NCBI RefSeq assembly: GCF_000622365.1
Contig: NZ_JASC01000013.1
Span: forward strand, 310,001 to 374,000
From: Sulfitobacter noctilucae
GTDB taxonomy: Bacteria > Pseudomonadota > Alphaproteobacteria > Rhodobacterales > Rhodobacteraceae
Reading direction: 5' to 3'
Length of the DNA: 64,000 nucleotides
The notes below the pieces were generated by a model that saw nothing but the letters and a program-made list of their open reading frames with translations, did not search any database and was not told where the DNA came from. Within the stretch, counting starts at the first letter, position 1; each line of letters begins with the position of its first letter. This document shows positions 17,905 through 27,758 of the stretch, piece after piece. The position numbers and the translations under genes were made by a program.

Positions 17905-20900
17905 ATGGCATTGAGCGAATACGAAGCAGATTGGATCGTCAAAACATCGAATGCCCCTCTGGCGGACCCGGAAGTGGACGCGGACGGCAATCCGGTCACG
18001 GCCTTCACCAAACGCGAGGCGCGACTTGAGTTTTTTCTCGGCCCCGAATCCGATCTGGCCGTCGGCAAGGCGGATATTCTGGCTGCTCAGGACTTCACTC
18101 TGGACACACGCCAGCAAGCGAACCTTTGGGACAAGATCATGCGCCGGCCAGAGGGCAAGCTGCTCTCTATGAAATGGAAAGCCGACGATAGCGATCTGCC
18201 CTATTTCGGCCATGACATGCGCGCGGATCACGAGGTGGATACCATTGCCGACGTGGGTCAGGACAACGTCGAAGTGCCCGAGGAGACGCTGAATGCGCTG
18301 ACCGCAGCCTTTGACCGGCTGATGGGGCTGTCCTACCAGATGGCGAACGAGTTGGACGATACCGGCAACCGTATGTTCAAGGACGAGGACATCCGCCGCG
18401 AGCTTTGGGCACCCTTGGTCCGCGAAGGCACCATTCCCGAAAACCTCGTGCCGCAGAAATTCTCCGAACAGGCGATTGCTTTCAAAGGTGCCGCGGAGGT
18501 TTATCAGGACAGGATCGACGATTACTCCAAGAACTCTCACGGCAAAGAAGACTTGCTGCGCGGGCTTGGCATCGCGGGCGATACCCTGAGTGTCGTCAAC
18601 ACCATCGTCGGCAGCAGTGTCACCATCGGCAATGCTGACAAAATGGCTGATCTGAACAAATCCATTGACGATGGCACCAAACTTGACGGCTCAGCGGCAT
18701 CAGCAGCCGATACTAAGGCGCTCAAGCTAGAGCGGGCGCAATTGCAGCAACAGGAAGCATTTGTGAAGTTTGGGGGCACCGTTCTGACCGGTGGTTTTGG
18801 ATTGGTCAAATCTGGCGTTGAAGAAAATGCCAGGGGCGAAGAAGCGAACTGGGCCAAATTCGCTGACCAATCCATTAAGGTGCTTACCTCTGTTGTCGCG
18901 GCCGGGATCGGACCGATCGCTACAGAGATCGTCGGCGTATCGGATTCGATGAACACCGATGAGGGCGAGGCCAAGATGCGCACCGCTGATGCGATTAAAG
19001 CCGGTGTTTTGGGCGGATTGTCCGCCTGCCGTATGGTGCCGACCCTCGTGACCGTCATTAAGGCCAAGCCAGGCGACCGCCGCAAGATCGTCGATCAGAT
19101 GATCGAGCAATTCGCCGATGCGGTGCAGCTGGCCATCCAATCCGCCGCAGCGCTTGAGACTGACAATTCCCGCAAGGCCGATATGATCATGGTGGGCGCC
19201 AGCGTCCGTACGCTGATCCTGCTGACCGGTAAATCGGAACGCGCGATTGAGTTGATGATCGAAGGCAAGCCCAATCAGGCAGCGTTGCTTTTGGGGGGGG
19301 CGTTGTTCATGGACGGCGCCGCCGCTGTGTCCGGCCTGATCGCTGATGGTGTGCGCAAGGATGTTACGGCAGAGGAATACAAGAATGCCTCGCCCGAAGA
19401 GCGGCTTTATATGGAAAGCGTGGGCGATCCAAACGCCAGCGCCGAAGATCAAGCAAAAGCGCTTGCGGATGCCAAGAAAGCCCGCGCCGATGCAATGGCC
19501 GCCCTGCAAGCGGCCGTCGACAGCAATGTGGCCTCTGTCAGCGAAGACCTGCTAAAACAGATGGAAGACAGTGAGCCGCCTGTCATCGATCCTGCGCAGG
19601 AAGAATTTGCCAAGAGAATGCAGGCGCAAATTAATGAGGCGCAGCAGGCCAAAGCCGCCGCCGAATTGGAAGAGCAGTTTGGCGACCCCGAAGCCGTCGC
19701 CGCGATGTTTGCGCAATTCGATCACGACATGGGCGAATACGGTGAGCTTTACGAACAGGCCACGCCCGAAGCCGCCATGGAAGGCGAACCCGACCAGATC
19801 GCCGAGAACCTCAAGGCTATTGATCGTGCCATCGCCAATACGTCCGCCCTGCGAACGCGGGCCGAGTTGATTAACGGCGTTTCTTCCGGTGCTGCCGCAA
19901 TCACCGCGTCCTTTGTGCCCGGTGCCGGTGCGGTGGTCGCCGCACAAGCCGTCGCATTTGACATCTATTGCGTCAGCAAAGCGGTCACCATGCACAACAA
20001 ATGGGTCGATAGCATGGAAGTCGCCTTTCGCGCCGGATCGGCTTACAGCCCCGCGATTGAGAAAACGCTGACCAACGCGCGGATCACCCTCAGCCACAAG
20101 AGCGTCAAGCTGATCCTCGACAGTGTGAAACTGGGCAATGAAATCGCCAAGTGTTTCGATATCACCGGCACCACCACGATCATCGGCGCGTCGCTTACGA
20201 TGACTTCTGCGCTGGTCGACTACGGCTATAAGATGAACAAGGAAGTCGAGATCACCAATGGCTGGAATGCCTACAAAAAGGCACGCAGCAATCCAGCGAA
20301 CCGTAAAGCAGCCCGGGCAGCGCTGCGGTTGAATTCGACGTTGGCGAAATGTTGTATCGCCTATGGGGCCTGTATGGAGAAAGACCCCTCTGCCATCGAA
20401 GCGATTCGCATTTCCGGCCTTTCCCCATCTGTATTGGCCGACGACAAGGACGTTTGCAAAAAGCTGGTGAACTATCTTGAAAACGAGATGAATGAGGACC
20501 CCGTTGTGATGCATGTTGAGCGGCAACCCAAGAAGTGGCAGCCGGGAAGGCCTGAACTGACCTCCGCCTCTTGGTTCGAGACCAAAACCGCCGCTGTGAT
20601 GTCAGCCGAGCCGCGTCTTGATCCCGCTTCGGCCAAGACACCGGGCATGGACCGCCTGATGGCCCAATTGGATGCGGCATGGGAGGGAGAAAAGAACTAC
20701 AAGGCATGGCGCGTGGCCAAAGCCCCTGCGCCCGACGATATCGAGAAGCGGCGCACCTGCGCGAACACCACAATCTCACTTCTCAATAGCGTGATCTCGC
20801 AAATGGAGGCCTATGCGCCCGTAGAAGCGGGCAAATCCGACCGGCACGACGAAATGTCTGATATCGCACAGACGTTCCGCGCATTGGCCATTCTGAACCT

Positions 20901-21000
20901 GCCCCAGGCAGAGGCCGATTCTGCCGCCGCGCCGATCGTTGCGGTGCAACAGAACGACACCGATGACGATAGCGATGAGGACAGTGACGATGATGCATGA
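17905..21000 (+). CDS. Unknown protein C with hydrophobic Gly/Ala segments and acidic tail
   Basis: A 1031-aa protein of unrecognised family; AAGGAA precedes the ATG. No signal peptide. The first 200 residues are soluble (ALSEYEADWIVKTSN). Glycine/alanine-rich hydrophobic stretches follow near 221-245 (TLSVVNTIVGSSVTIGN), 328-350 (VLTSVVAAGIGPIATEIVG), 460-483 (LLLGGALFMDGAAAVSGLIA), 658-694 (AAITASFVPGAGAVVAAQAV) and 753-777 (TTTIIGASLTMTSALV), separated by charged helices. This is like proteins that insert into membranes conditionally. The tail is highly acidic (NDTDDDSDEDSDDDA). It contains an eight-G run at 19293-19300 in frame. Last gene of the cluster; tRNA-Lys lies 120 bp beyond on the other strand. 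Confidence 0.8.
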   Translation: MALSEYEADWIVKTSNAPLADPEVDADGNPVTAFTKREARLEFFLGPESDLAVGKADILAAQDFTLDTRQQANLWDKIMRRPEGKLLSMKWKADDSDLPYFGHDMRADHEVDTIADVGQDNVEVPEETLNALTAAFDRLMGLSYQMANELDDTGNRMFKDEDIRRELWAPLVREGTIPENLVPQKFSEQAIAFKGAAEVYQDRIDDYSKNSHGKEDLLRGLGIAGDTLSVVNTIVGSSVTIGNADKMADLNKSIDDGTKLDGSAASAADTKALKLERAQLQQQEAFVKFGGTVLTGGFGLVKSGVEENARGEEANWAKFADQSIKVLTSVVAAGIGPIATEIVGVSDSMNTDEGEAKMRTADAIKAGVLGGLSACRMVPTLVTVIKAKPGDRRKIVDQMIEQFADAVQLAIQSAAALETDNSRKADMIMVGASVRTLILLTGKSERAIELMIEGKPNQAALLLGGALFMDGAAAVSGLIADGVRKDVTAEEYKNASPEERLYMESVGDPNASAEDQAKALADAKKARADAMAALQAAVDSNVASVSEDLLKQMEDSEPPVIDPAQEEFAKRMQAQINEAQQAKAAAELEEQFGDPEAVAAMFAQFDHDMGEYGELYEQATPEAAMEGEPDQIAENLKAIDRAIANTSALRTRAELINGVSSGAAAITASFVPGAGAVVAAQAVAFDIYCVSKAVTMHNKWVDSMEVAFRAGSAYSPAIEKTLTNARITLSHKSVKLILDSVKLGNEIAKCFDITGTTTIIGASLTMTSALVDYGYKMNKEVEITNGWNAYKKARSNPANRKAARAALRLNSTLAKCCIAYGACMEKDPSAIEAIRISGLSPSVLADDKDVCKKLVNYLENEMNEDPVVMHVERQPKKWQPGRPELTSASWFETKTAAVMSAEPRLDPASAKTPGMDRLMAQLDAAWEGEKNYKAWRVAKAPAPDDIEKRRTCANTTISLLNSVISQMEAYAPVEAGKSDRHDEMSDIAQTFRALAILNLPQAEADSAAAPIVAVQQNDTDDDSDEDSDDDA

Positions 21001-21120
21001 TCCCATCTGAGGGAGCCTACCTCTGGCTCACTGGGGAATGTGAAGTGTGCCACACTTAATCGGACCGCATAATACTGCCTACCGGACCTAAACTGCTTAC
21101 GTCTATCGAGATAGAGAAAA

Positions 21121-21196
21121 TGGTGAGCCGTGTTGGGTTCGAACCAACGACCTACTGATTAAAAGTCAGTTGCTCTACCAACTGAGCTAACGGCCC
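21121..21196 (-). tRNA. tRNA-Lys (anticodon TTT)
   Basis: On the minus strand a full cloverleaf can be drawn. Acceptor stem GGGCCGT/ACGGCTC, D-arm GCTCAGTTGGTAGAGC, anticodon stem ACTGA/TCAGT around loop CTTTTAA (anticodon TTT, Lys), T-arm with GGTTCGAACC, discriminator A and an encoded CCA. 76 nt including CCA. Its 3' end faces the unknown three-gene cluster. Confidence 0.97.
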
Positions 21197-21292
21197 ACGC
21201 TGGGTGTACTTAGAAAGGGAAGCCGAAAGGGTCAAGCCCATAACGTCTTAAATTACGACCACATGCTGGATATGTCGCACAGGGCAGTCTAT

Positions 21293-22135
21293 ATGCGGCG
21301 CATGGTCACCAATCAGACATCCGGTTTGCCTTTCATGAAAATGCATGGGCTGGGAAACGACTTTGTCGTCGTGGATGCGCGCGCGCATTCGCATGCGGTA
21401 ACTCCGGCTTTGGCACAGGGAATCAGCCATCGGCATTTTGGAGTCGGCTTTGACCAGCTTGCCGTGATCACGAAGGGCAGTGGTGACGCGCATCTGACGT
21501 TTTATAACGCTGACGGCTCTACCGCTGCGGCATGTGGCAACGCCACGCGCTGTGTTGCGCGGTTCCTTATGGACGAAACAGGGAAGGCCCTGCTGCATCT
21601 GACAACGGACCGGGGCGATCTGGCGGCGAAGGATATGGGCAACCGGATAACATCGGTAAATATGGGCCATCCACAGCTTGACTGGCAGGACATTCCCCTG
21701 AGCCATGACGTCGATACGCTGAATCTGCCGATCGAGGGGGCACCGGTTGCCACGGGTATGGGCAATCCCCACTGCAGCTTCTTTGTCGATGATGTGTCGG
21801 CCGTGGATCTGGAAACACTCGGCCCCCGAATCGAACATGATCCCCTTTACCCTGAACGCACCAACGTACAGGTCGCCCAGATTGTCGGCCCGGATCACAT
21901 ACGCATGCGTGTGTGGGAACGGGGTGTCGGCGTGACTCTGGCGTCCGGCTCCTCTTCTTGCGCTGTAACGGTCGCGGCTGCGCGGCGCGGACTGACGGGG
22001 AACGCCGTGCGCATGGACCTGGATGGCGGCAGCCTTGAGGTCGCATGGCGCGACGATGGTGTCTGGATGACCGGACCAACCGCACATGTGTTCAGCGGCA
22101 CGTTGACGCCGGAATTTCTGGAGGGTTTGTCGTGA
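21293..22135 (+). CDS. dapF: Diaminopimelate epimerase
   Basis: Interconverts LL- and meso-diaminopimelate in lysine and peptidoglycan synthesis; cytoplasmic, about 280 aa. Conserved start FMKMHGLGNDFVVVDAR. The catalytic cysteines lie in AACGNATRC and in SGSSSCAVTVAA, and GNPHCSFFVDD is also present. The ATG at 21293 has AGGG 8 bp upstream; ATG 21302 is also possible, 21263 unlikely. It overlaps mtaB by 4 bp (GTGA). Confidence 0.94.
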   Translation: MRRMVTNQTSGLPFMKMHGLGNDFVVVDARAHSHAVTPALAQGISHRHFGVGFDQLAVITKGSGDAHLTFYNADGSTAAACGNATRCVARFLMDETGKALLHLTTDRGDLAAKDMGNRITSVNMGHPQLDWQDIPLSHDVDTLNLPIEGAPVATGMGNPHCSFFVDDVSAVDLETLGPRIEHDPLYPERTNVQVAQIVGPDHIRMRVWERGVGVTLASGSSSCAVTVAAARRGLTGNAVRMDLDGGSLEVAWRDDGVWMTGPTAHVFSGTLTPEFLEGLS

Positions 22136-23385
22136 GTGCTCCGGTATTCTCGAATCACGGCTGTCGCCTGAACGCCTACGAAGTTGAGGCGATGAAAGAT
22201 CTCGCCGGGCAGGCAGGGCTTGAGAACGCAATTGTTGTTAATACCTGCGCCGTGACCGCCGAGGCCGTGCGCAAGGCGCGTCAGGACATTCGCAAGCTGC
22301 GCAAATCGCACCCCGACGCCCGCTTGATTGTAACTGGCTGTGCTGCCCAAACCGAACCGGAAACCTTTGCTCGGATGGACGAGGTCGACGCCGTCATTGG
22401 CAACACCGAAAAGATGCAGGCCGATACCTGGTCCGGACTGGCCGCTGACTTTATCGGCGAGACTGAGGCGATGCAGGTCGACGACATCATGTCAGTGACC
22501 GAAACGGCAGGACATCTAATCGACGGGTTCGGCACCCGCAGCAGAGCCTATGTACAGGTCCAGAATGGTTGCGATCACCGGTGTACGTTCTGCATCATCC
22601 CCTTTGGGCGCGGCAATTCGCGTTCGGTCCCCGCAGGTGTTGTGGTGGATCAGATCAAGCGGCTTGTTCAAAAAGGGTTCAACGAGGTGGTGCTCACGGG
22701 TGTCGATCTGACATCTTGGGGGGCCGATCTACCCGCTGCTCCACGCTTGGGTGATCTGGTGATGCGTATCCTGCGGCTGGTGCCGGACCTGCCGCGCCTG
22801 CGCATATCGTCGATCGACAGCATTGAGGTTGATGAAAATCTAATGGCGGCAATCGCCAATGAACCACGACTTATGCCCCACCTGCACCTCTCGTTGCAGC
22901 ATGGGGATGACATGATCCTAAAACGGATGAAGCGGCGCCACTTGCGCGATAATGCCATTGCCTTTTGCCAGGAGGCCAAGCGGCTGCGCCCGGACATGAC
23001 CTTTGGTGCGGACATCATCGCGGGCTTCCCGACCGAGACGGACGCGATGTTCGACAACTCGCTGCGATTGGTGGAAGATTGCGACCTCACCTGGCTGCAC
23101 GTCTTTCCCTATTCCGCCCGCCCCGGCACGCCAGCGGCGCGGATGCCCGCCGTGCATGGCGCGGTGATCAAGGAACGCGCGGCACAATTGCGCAAAGCGG
23201 GTGAGGCCCGTGTTCAGGCGCATCTGGCCCGGCAAGTTGGCGCGGAGCATCATATTCTGATGGAAAGCCCGACAATGGGGCGCACAGAGCAGTTTACAGA
23301 GACCCTGTTCGATACACCGCAGACCGAGGGCGCAATCGTTCACGCGCGGATCAAAGGGATGTCCGGAACCTGTTTGCAGGTTTGA
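22132..23385 (+). CDS. mtaB: tRNA t6A37 methylthiotransferase MtaB-like (radical SAM)
   Basis: Adds a methylthio group to t6A37 of ANN-decoding tRNAs, giving ms2t6A; 417 aa. The N-terminal UPF0004 domain has NHGCRLNAYE, VVNTCAVT and VTGCAAQ for one Fe-S cluster. The radical SAM motif is CDHRCTFCIIPFGRG, and a C-terminal TRAM-like part follows. The GTG start at 22132 overlaps the dapF stop and has GGAGGG 6 bp upstream. MtaB is favoured over MiaB by the compact N-terminus. It faces petC across a shared terminator. Confidence 0.9.
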   Translation: MSAPVFSNHGCRLNAYEVEAMKDLAGQAGLENAIVVNTCAVTAEAVRKARQDIRKLRKSHPDARLIVTGCAAQTEPETFARMDEVDAVIGNTEKMQADTWSGLAADFIGETEAMQVDDIMSVTETAGHLIDGFGTRSRAYVQVQNGCDHRCTFCIIPFGRGNSRSVPAGVVVDQIKRLVQKGFNEVVLTGVDLTSWGADLPAAPRLGDLVMRILRLVPDLPRLRISSIDSIEVDENLMAAIANEPRLMPHLHLSLQHGDDMILKRMKRRHLRDNAIAFCQEAKRLRPDMTFGADIIAGFPTETDAMFDNSLRLVEDCDLTWLHVFPYSARPGTPAARMPAVHGAVIKERAAQLRKAGEARVQAHLARQVGAEHHILMESPTMGRTEQFTETLFDTPQTEGAIVHARIKGMSGTCLQV

Positions 23386-23430
23386 TAAAAGACAACCGGT
23401 TCGATGCAACCGGGTTGAAAAGATCCCGAC

Positions 23431-23466
23431 AAAAAAACCCCGCAGCCAATGCTACGGGGGTTTTTC
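23431..23466. terminator. Bidirectional terminator between mtaB and petC
   Basis: Hairpin with A-tract on one side and T-tract on the other: AAAAAAACCCCGCAGC, loop CAAT, GCTACGGGGGTTTTT. It has one stem mismatch. It can end transcription from both converging operons. Confidence 0.88.
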
Positions 23467-23486
23467 GTTTCACATCTGCCAGGTGA

Positions 23487-24284
23487 TTAGTCTTCTTTGC
23501 GGTACTTTACCGAAGACCAAAGACGCTTGTTCGTCAGATAGAGCAGAACAGCCAACAAAGTTAGGAATACAACGCCGGCAAAACCTGCCTGCTTGCGGGC
23601 CATCATTTTTGGCTCGGCTGTCCACATCAGGAATGCCGATACGTCTTTCGAAAGGCTTTCGATATCGGTCTCGTGGCCATCCGCATATTCGACGTCGTCA
23701 CCATAAAGCGGTGGAGCCATTGCGATCCATGTGCCGGGATAGGCCGTGTTTTCATAGAAAACAACGCCCGCCTGCTCTTTCTCTTCACCGGTATAACCGG
23801 TCAGGAGGGATGCAATATACTCCGGTCCGCCGATGCCATTGATGAACTGGTTGATCCCCAGCCCGTAAGGTCCGTGGAAACCGGCACGCTTTTTCGCCAT
23901 CAAAGACAGGTCAGGAGCGTTTTCAAGATTTGACTCCGGAAAGTGGTCTGTCGGGACAGCCGTACGGAAATCATCAAGCTCGGGATCGAACACTTCGAAC
24001 TGGCTTGCGTATTCGATCACTTGCTCTTCCGGCAGCATCGGCCCGCCATCATCGCTGAGTGTACGCAGAGGAACGAACTTCAAACCATGGCACGCCGAAC
24101 AAATCTCGGTATAGACCTGCAGGCCGCGCTGAAGCTGGTTGACGTCGTACGCGCCGAATGGCCCTTCAAAGGAAAAATCGTAGTTCTCTGTATGGGCTGC
24201 GCTGTCCCCCGCAGCCATGGCACCGGTGGTGCCAAGGCCAAGGATAACCAGCGCAGAAGCGGTAAGTTTCTTCATCATCTTCAT
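23487..24284 (-). CDS. petC: Cytochrome c1 of the bc1 complex
   Basis: Haem-bearing subunit of ubiquinol:cytochrome c oxidoreductase, 265 aa. ATG 24284 has GGAG 7 bp upstream and starts a signal peptide ([16 protein letters not shown] ... AMAA). The haem c site is CSACHGLK near residue 55. Methionine-containing motifs follow, and a C-terminal membrane anchor ([19 protein letters not shown]) holds the domain to the periplasmic face. It starts 5 bp after petB. Last gene of petABC. Confidence 0.95.
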   Translation of the reverse strand: MKMMKKLTASALVILGLGTTGAMAAGDSAAHTENYDFSFEGPFGAYDVNQLQRGLQVYTEICSACHGLKFVPLRTLSDDGGPMLPEEQVIEYASQFEVFDPELDDFRTAVPTDHFPESNLENAPDLSLMAKKRAGFHGPYGLGINQFINGIGGPEYIASLLTGYTGEEKEQAGVVFYENTAYPGTWIAMAPPLYGDDVEYADGHETDIESLSKDVSAFLMWTAEPKMMARKQAGFAGVVFLTLLAVLLYLTNKRLWSSVKYRKED

Positions 24285-24289
24285 ATCGG

Positions 24290-25633
24290 TTACTCCGCCG
24301 GCTTCACGATTGTTTTGGTGCCACCGGCATTCGGCGCGTAATGCGCGTTGAAGTCTTCTTCGATGGTCGCAGGTTGTGGCAGCGGTTTCTCGATCACACC
24401 AAGGATCGGCAAGATCACGAGGAAGTACGCAAACCAATAGGCCGAAGCGATCAACGAGAAGGTCGCATAGGGTTCTTCCGCAGGCATCGCACCCAGCCAC
24501 ATGAGGGCAAAGAAATCGACGACCAGCAGGCCAAACCACCACTTGAACATTGGGCGATAGCGGCCTGACCGTACACTGGACGTGTCCAGCCACGGCACTG
24601 CCGCCAGAACAGCAATCGCACCGAACATCGCCAGAACACCAAAGAACTTCGCATCGATGATGCCGCCGGTGAGCGTCTCGGCGATGATTACGACCCAAAC
24701 GTCAGAGGTGAAAGCCCGCAAAATCGCGTAGAATGGCAGGAAGTACCATTCTGGCACGATGTGTGCCGGTGTCGCCAGCGGGTTCGCCTCGATGTAGTTA
24801 TCGGGGTGGCCCAGATAGTTCGGCATAAAGCCGACGACAGCAAAGAATACGGCCAGAATGACCGCCAGCGCGAACAGATCCTTGATGACAAAGTAAGGCC
24901 AGAAGGGCAGCGTGTCTTTCTCTGCTTCTTCTTTGGACCCGCGACGCACCTCCACACCCGTGGGGTTGTTGTTGCCGGTCGTGTGGAAAGCCCAGATGTG
25001 TAGGATCACAAGACCCGCAATCAGGAAGGGCAAGAGATAGTGCAGGCTGAAGAAACGTGTCAGCGTTGCGTTATCAACAGCAGGTCCGCCCAGCAGGAAT
25101 GTCTGCAGTGTTTCACCCACGAAGGGGATCGCGCCAAACAGGCCGGTAATCACGGTCGCACCCCAGAAGGACATCTGACCCCAAGGCAGAACATACCCCA
25201 TGAAGGCCGTTGCCATCATCAGGAGATAGATCAGCATACCGATGATCCATGTCACCTCGCGCGGTGCCTTGTAGGAACCGTAGTACAGGCCCCGGAAAAT
25301 ATGAGCATAGACCGCGATGAAGAACAGCGATGCACCGTTCGTATGCAGGTAGCGCAGCATATGGCCGCCGTTCACGTTGCGCATGATATGCTCAACAGAG
25401 GCAAAGGCCAGGCTGGTGTCAGGCGTATAGTGCATCACCAGCACGATGCCGGTAATAATCTGAAGCGCCAGACAGAAGGTCAGCACGATCCCCCAAATCC
25501 ACATCCAGTTCAGGTTCTTCGGTGTGGGGATCAAAAGCGTGTCGGACAAAAGGCCAACGATCGGCAGGCGGCGGTGCAGCCACTTTTCGCCGTTCGACTT
25601 CGGCTCGTAATGGTCGTGAGGAATTCCGGACAT
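24290..25633 (-). CDS. petB: Cytochrome b of the bc1 complex
   Basis: Membrane core subunit that binds haems bL and bH and the Qo/Qi sites, 447 aa with eight predicted helices. Visible are the paired haem ligands in [19 protein letters not shown] and [11 protein letters not shown], the Qo motif region [19 protein letters not shown], and [14 protein letters not shown]. Unfused and full length, as in other alphaproteobacteria. Sits 11 bp after petA and 5 bp before petC. Confidence 0.97.
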   Translation of the reverse strand: MSGIPHDHYEPKSNGEKWLHRRLPIVGLLSDTLLIPTPKNLNWMWIWGIVLTFCLALQIITGIVLVMHYTPDTSLAFASVEHIMRNVNGGHMLRYLHTNGASLFFIAVYAHIFRGLYYGSYKAPREVTWIIGMLIYLLMMATAFMGYVLPWGQMSFWGATVITGLFGAIPFVGETLQTFLLGGPAVDNATLTRFFSLHYLLPFLIAGLVILHIWAFHTTGNNNPTGVEVRRGSKEEAEKDTLPFWPYFVIKDLFALAVILAVFFAVVGFMPNYLGHPDNYIEANPLATPAHIVPEWYFLPFYAILRAFTSDVWVVIIAETLTGGIIDAKFFGVLAMFGAIAVLAAVPWLDTSSVRSGRYRPMFKWWFGLLVVDFFALMWLGAMPAEEPYATFSLIASAYWFAYFLVILPILGVIEKPLPQPATIEEDFNAHYAPNAGGTKTIVKPAE

Positions 25634-25644
25634 TTTTTGCTCCC

Positions 25645-26205
25645 TTAACCCAGTTTGATCGTGGTTTCATCCACGAATTCGGCCACTGGCACCGGCAGGT
25701 TTGTCGGTGCGGGCCCTCGGCGGATACGGCCGGCTGTGTCATAGTGCGACCCATGACAAGGGCAGAACCAGCCACCAAAATCACCGGCATCGCCAAGCGG
25801 TACACAGCCCAGGTGTGTGCAAACGCCCATCATGACCAACCACTCACCCGCTTCATCAAGTGTGCGGTTTTCGTCCAATGCAGAGGCATCTCCGCTGATA
25901 TTTGCGTTTTCAGCGCCCTGATCAGGCAGATCCGACAGTTCGACCGCGCGACCTTCGGCAATCTCGTCTTCGGTACGGCGGCGAATGAACACCGGCTTGC
26001 CCAACCACTTTACCGTCAGCTGCGAACCGGGCTCGAGGTCAGCCACATCCACACGGATCGAGGACAACGCGAGCACGTCGGCTGAGGGGTTCATCTGGTT
26101 AACCAGCGGCCAAACGGCGGCACCCACGGCCACAGCGCCTGTACCGGCAGTTGCATAGTACAGGAAATCCCGACGGGTTTCTGTGTGATCTTCTGCGTTG
26201 GACAC
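25645..26205 (-). CDS. petA: Rieske iron-sulfur protein of the bc1 complex
   Basis: High-potential [2Fe-2S] subunit that takes the first electron from quinol, 186 aa. The cluster motifs are CTHLGCVP and CPCHGSHYD. The N-terminus has a Tat-like [20 protein letters not shown] uncleaved membrane anchor. The GTG at 26205 is preferred (GGAGA 7 bp upstream, and [15 protein letters not shown] matches the family start) over the ATG at 26223, six codons earlier. First gene of petABC. Confidence 0.95.
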   Translation of the reverse strand: MSNAEDHTETRRDFLYYATAGTGAVAVGAAVWPLVNQMNPSADVLALSSIRVDVADLEPGSQLTVKWLGKPVFIRRRTEDEIAEGRAVELSDLPDQGAENANISGDASALDENRTLDEAGEWLVMMGVCTHLGCVPLGDAGDFGGWFCPCHGSHYDTAGRIRRGPAPTNLPVPVAEFVDETTIKLG

Positions 26206-26385
26206 GTAATTTTCTCCAATCATTCAGGGTCTGTCTGACCACAGGCGAGGGGACAGCCGAAACGGCATAGCCCGATTTGACACGGTATCTAGCCCGCAGA
26301 CTTACGCCCGTCTAGGTCCCAAACACGCACAAAGGGTCGCAGGGCCGACTTAAGATAATGAAAACGGGGACAAATGGGCGTTTTT

Positions 26386-26994
26386 TCACGCCGGAGGACG
26401 CGTTGCCATCATTGAAGGACGCGAATCAAATGTTTCAAACCAGGCGGCCAGTGCATCGTTGCCCTTGCGCCAACCGCGTGCGTCGTGCCGGAAATCCACA
26501 TAAGCCAGCGCACAGCCTATCGCGATCTGCCCCATATCCAGTGGACCGGACAAATGGCTCATCCACCGCGTATTCAACGCCGCGCAAGCGCGGTCAATCT
26601 TGGCCCATTGGCCTTCAACCCATTCGACCATCTGCTTGGCTTCAGGTCGCATCCGCCCTTCATAGGTCATCGCCAGGGCAGCATCCAAAATACCATCCGC
26701 CGTGGCCTCAAGCGTCAGAATATCCCAGTGCCGCGCTCCTTTGCCATAAAGCGCGCCTCCCGCACGGTCGTTCAGATAGGCGCAGATCACCCGACTGTCG
26801 TAAAGTGCGGGCCCTTCGGTACGCTCCAACGCCGGCACCTTGCCCAAGGGGTTGTTGGGCAGAAGCGCCTGATCAGCAGCCAGAGGGGTGGTCGCAATAT
26901 CGGTAAGCGTCACATCATCAAGCTGGTCTGTCTCGTGCAACAGCACCATTACTTTGCGCACATATGGCGAGGTCGGGGAAAAGGCCAGTTTCAT
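26386..26994 (-). CDS. Glutathione S-transferase family protein
   Basis: Cytoplasmic GST-fold protein, 202 aa. N-terminal thioredoxin-like half: MKLAFSPTSPYVRKVMVLLHE with the possible active-site Ser in SPYVRK, NPLGKVPAL with the cis-Pro, and DSRVICAYL for glutathione binding. The C-terminal half is helical. Preceded by GGAG. Substrate unknown; stands alone between petA and the PaiB-like gene. Confidence 0.88.
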   Translation of the reverse strand: MKLAFSPTSPYVRKVMVLLHETDQLDDVTLTDIATTPLAADQALLPNNPLGKVPALERTEGPALYDSRVICAYLNDRAGGALYGKGARHWDILTLEATADGILDAALAMTYEGRMRPEAKQMVEWVEGQWAKIDRACAALNTRWMSHLSGPLDMGQIAIGCALAYVDFRHDARGWRKGNDALAAWFETFDSRPSMMATRPPA

Positions 26995-27072
26995 GGGGTC
27001 ACTCCAGTTTGGGTTTGTCTTAGTATCATCCGTGCTGCCGCAAGGCGCAATCGTGCCGTTCCACGGCTGTCG

Positions 27073-27693
27073 CTATTTACCTGTACCTTGCATCAGCGCG
27101 GCAAGGATGTCGGCCTCGCTGCCAAAACCATAGGCCGCTGCCCGCCCTGCCGCGGCCATACGCACGGCGTCGGGTTTGTTCTGGCCCAGTTTCCATGTGC
27201 CATCCACCCCCATGATCCGCATCCGGCACGGCACAATCATGCGCATCATCTTGTCCATCGCGTCTGGCGTCATCTTGGTCGTCTTCCACGGTACCTTTGG
27301 CAACAACCTGTCTTCATACATCGCTGACTGACGATCCAGCAAATTACGCAGCTCGTCTTGCGGACGTCGCTCGACCGTGCCTGACAGATGCACCGCAACA
27401 TAGTTCCACGTCGGAACCTGATCCGGAACGCCGTACCAGTCAGGCGAAACATAGCTGTCTGGTCCGGACACGGCGATTTTTGCTGCCATCGGGGCCTTTA
27501 GTGCGCGGACGATCGGATTGGACCGCAACAGATGCAACTCAGCCGTGACGCCATCATCGCTCAGCAGAAACGGAATATGGCTGAGCAACGGCGTGTCTGC
27601 ACCGTTCACCGCCAAGACGCCAAAGCCACGCTCGCGGGCAAACGCCAGATTACGCGCAGCATCAGCGTCATGGTAAACCGGGTTGGGATGCAT
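27073..27693 (-). CDS. PaiB-like FMN-binding protein
   Basis: 206-aa protein of the PaiB/FMN-binding split-barrel family, some members of which act as negative transcriptional regulators. Family stretches: MHPNPVYHDADAARNLAFA, LSHIPFLLSDDGVTAELHLL, KIAVSGPDSYVSPDWYG and VPTWNYVAVHLSG. ATG 27693 has AGAGGAGA upstream; the longer frame to 27756 runs toward the riboswitch and is rejected. It is divergent from the FMN riboswitch/ribH unit, so both genes of the region touch flavin. Confidence 0.85.
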   Translation of the reverse strand: MHPNPVYHDADAARNLAFARERGFGVLAVNGADTPLLSHIPFLLSDDGVTAELHLLRSNPIVRALKAPMAAKIAVSGPDSYVSPDWYGVPDQVPTWNYVAVHLSGTVERRPQDELRNLLDRQSAMYEDRLLPKVPWKTTKMTPDAMDKMMRMIVPCRMRIMGVDGTWKLGQNKPDAVRMAAAGRAAAYGFGSEADILAALMQGTGK

Positions 27694-27758
27694 GACCGAT
27701 CTCCTCTGACGGTACGTCTGCTCTTGCACAGACCACAGGACAGGTGCAGGCTGCAAGT

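Noticed and set aside
19293-19300. Eight-G run in gene C as a frameshift or phase-variation site
   Set aside because: The frame continues with a sensible hydrophobic pattern on both sides, so the gene is intact as read.
21248-22231. 327-codon frame opposite dapF
   Set aside because: DapF has all its catalytic motifs; the opposite frame is Arg/His-rich without motifs.
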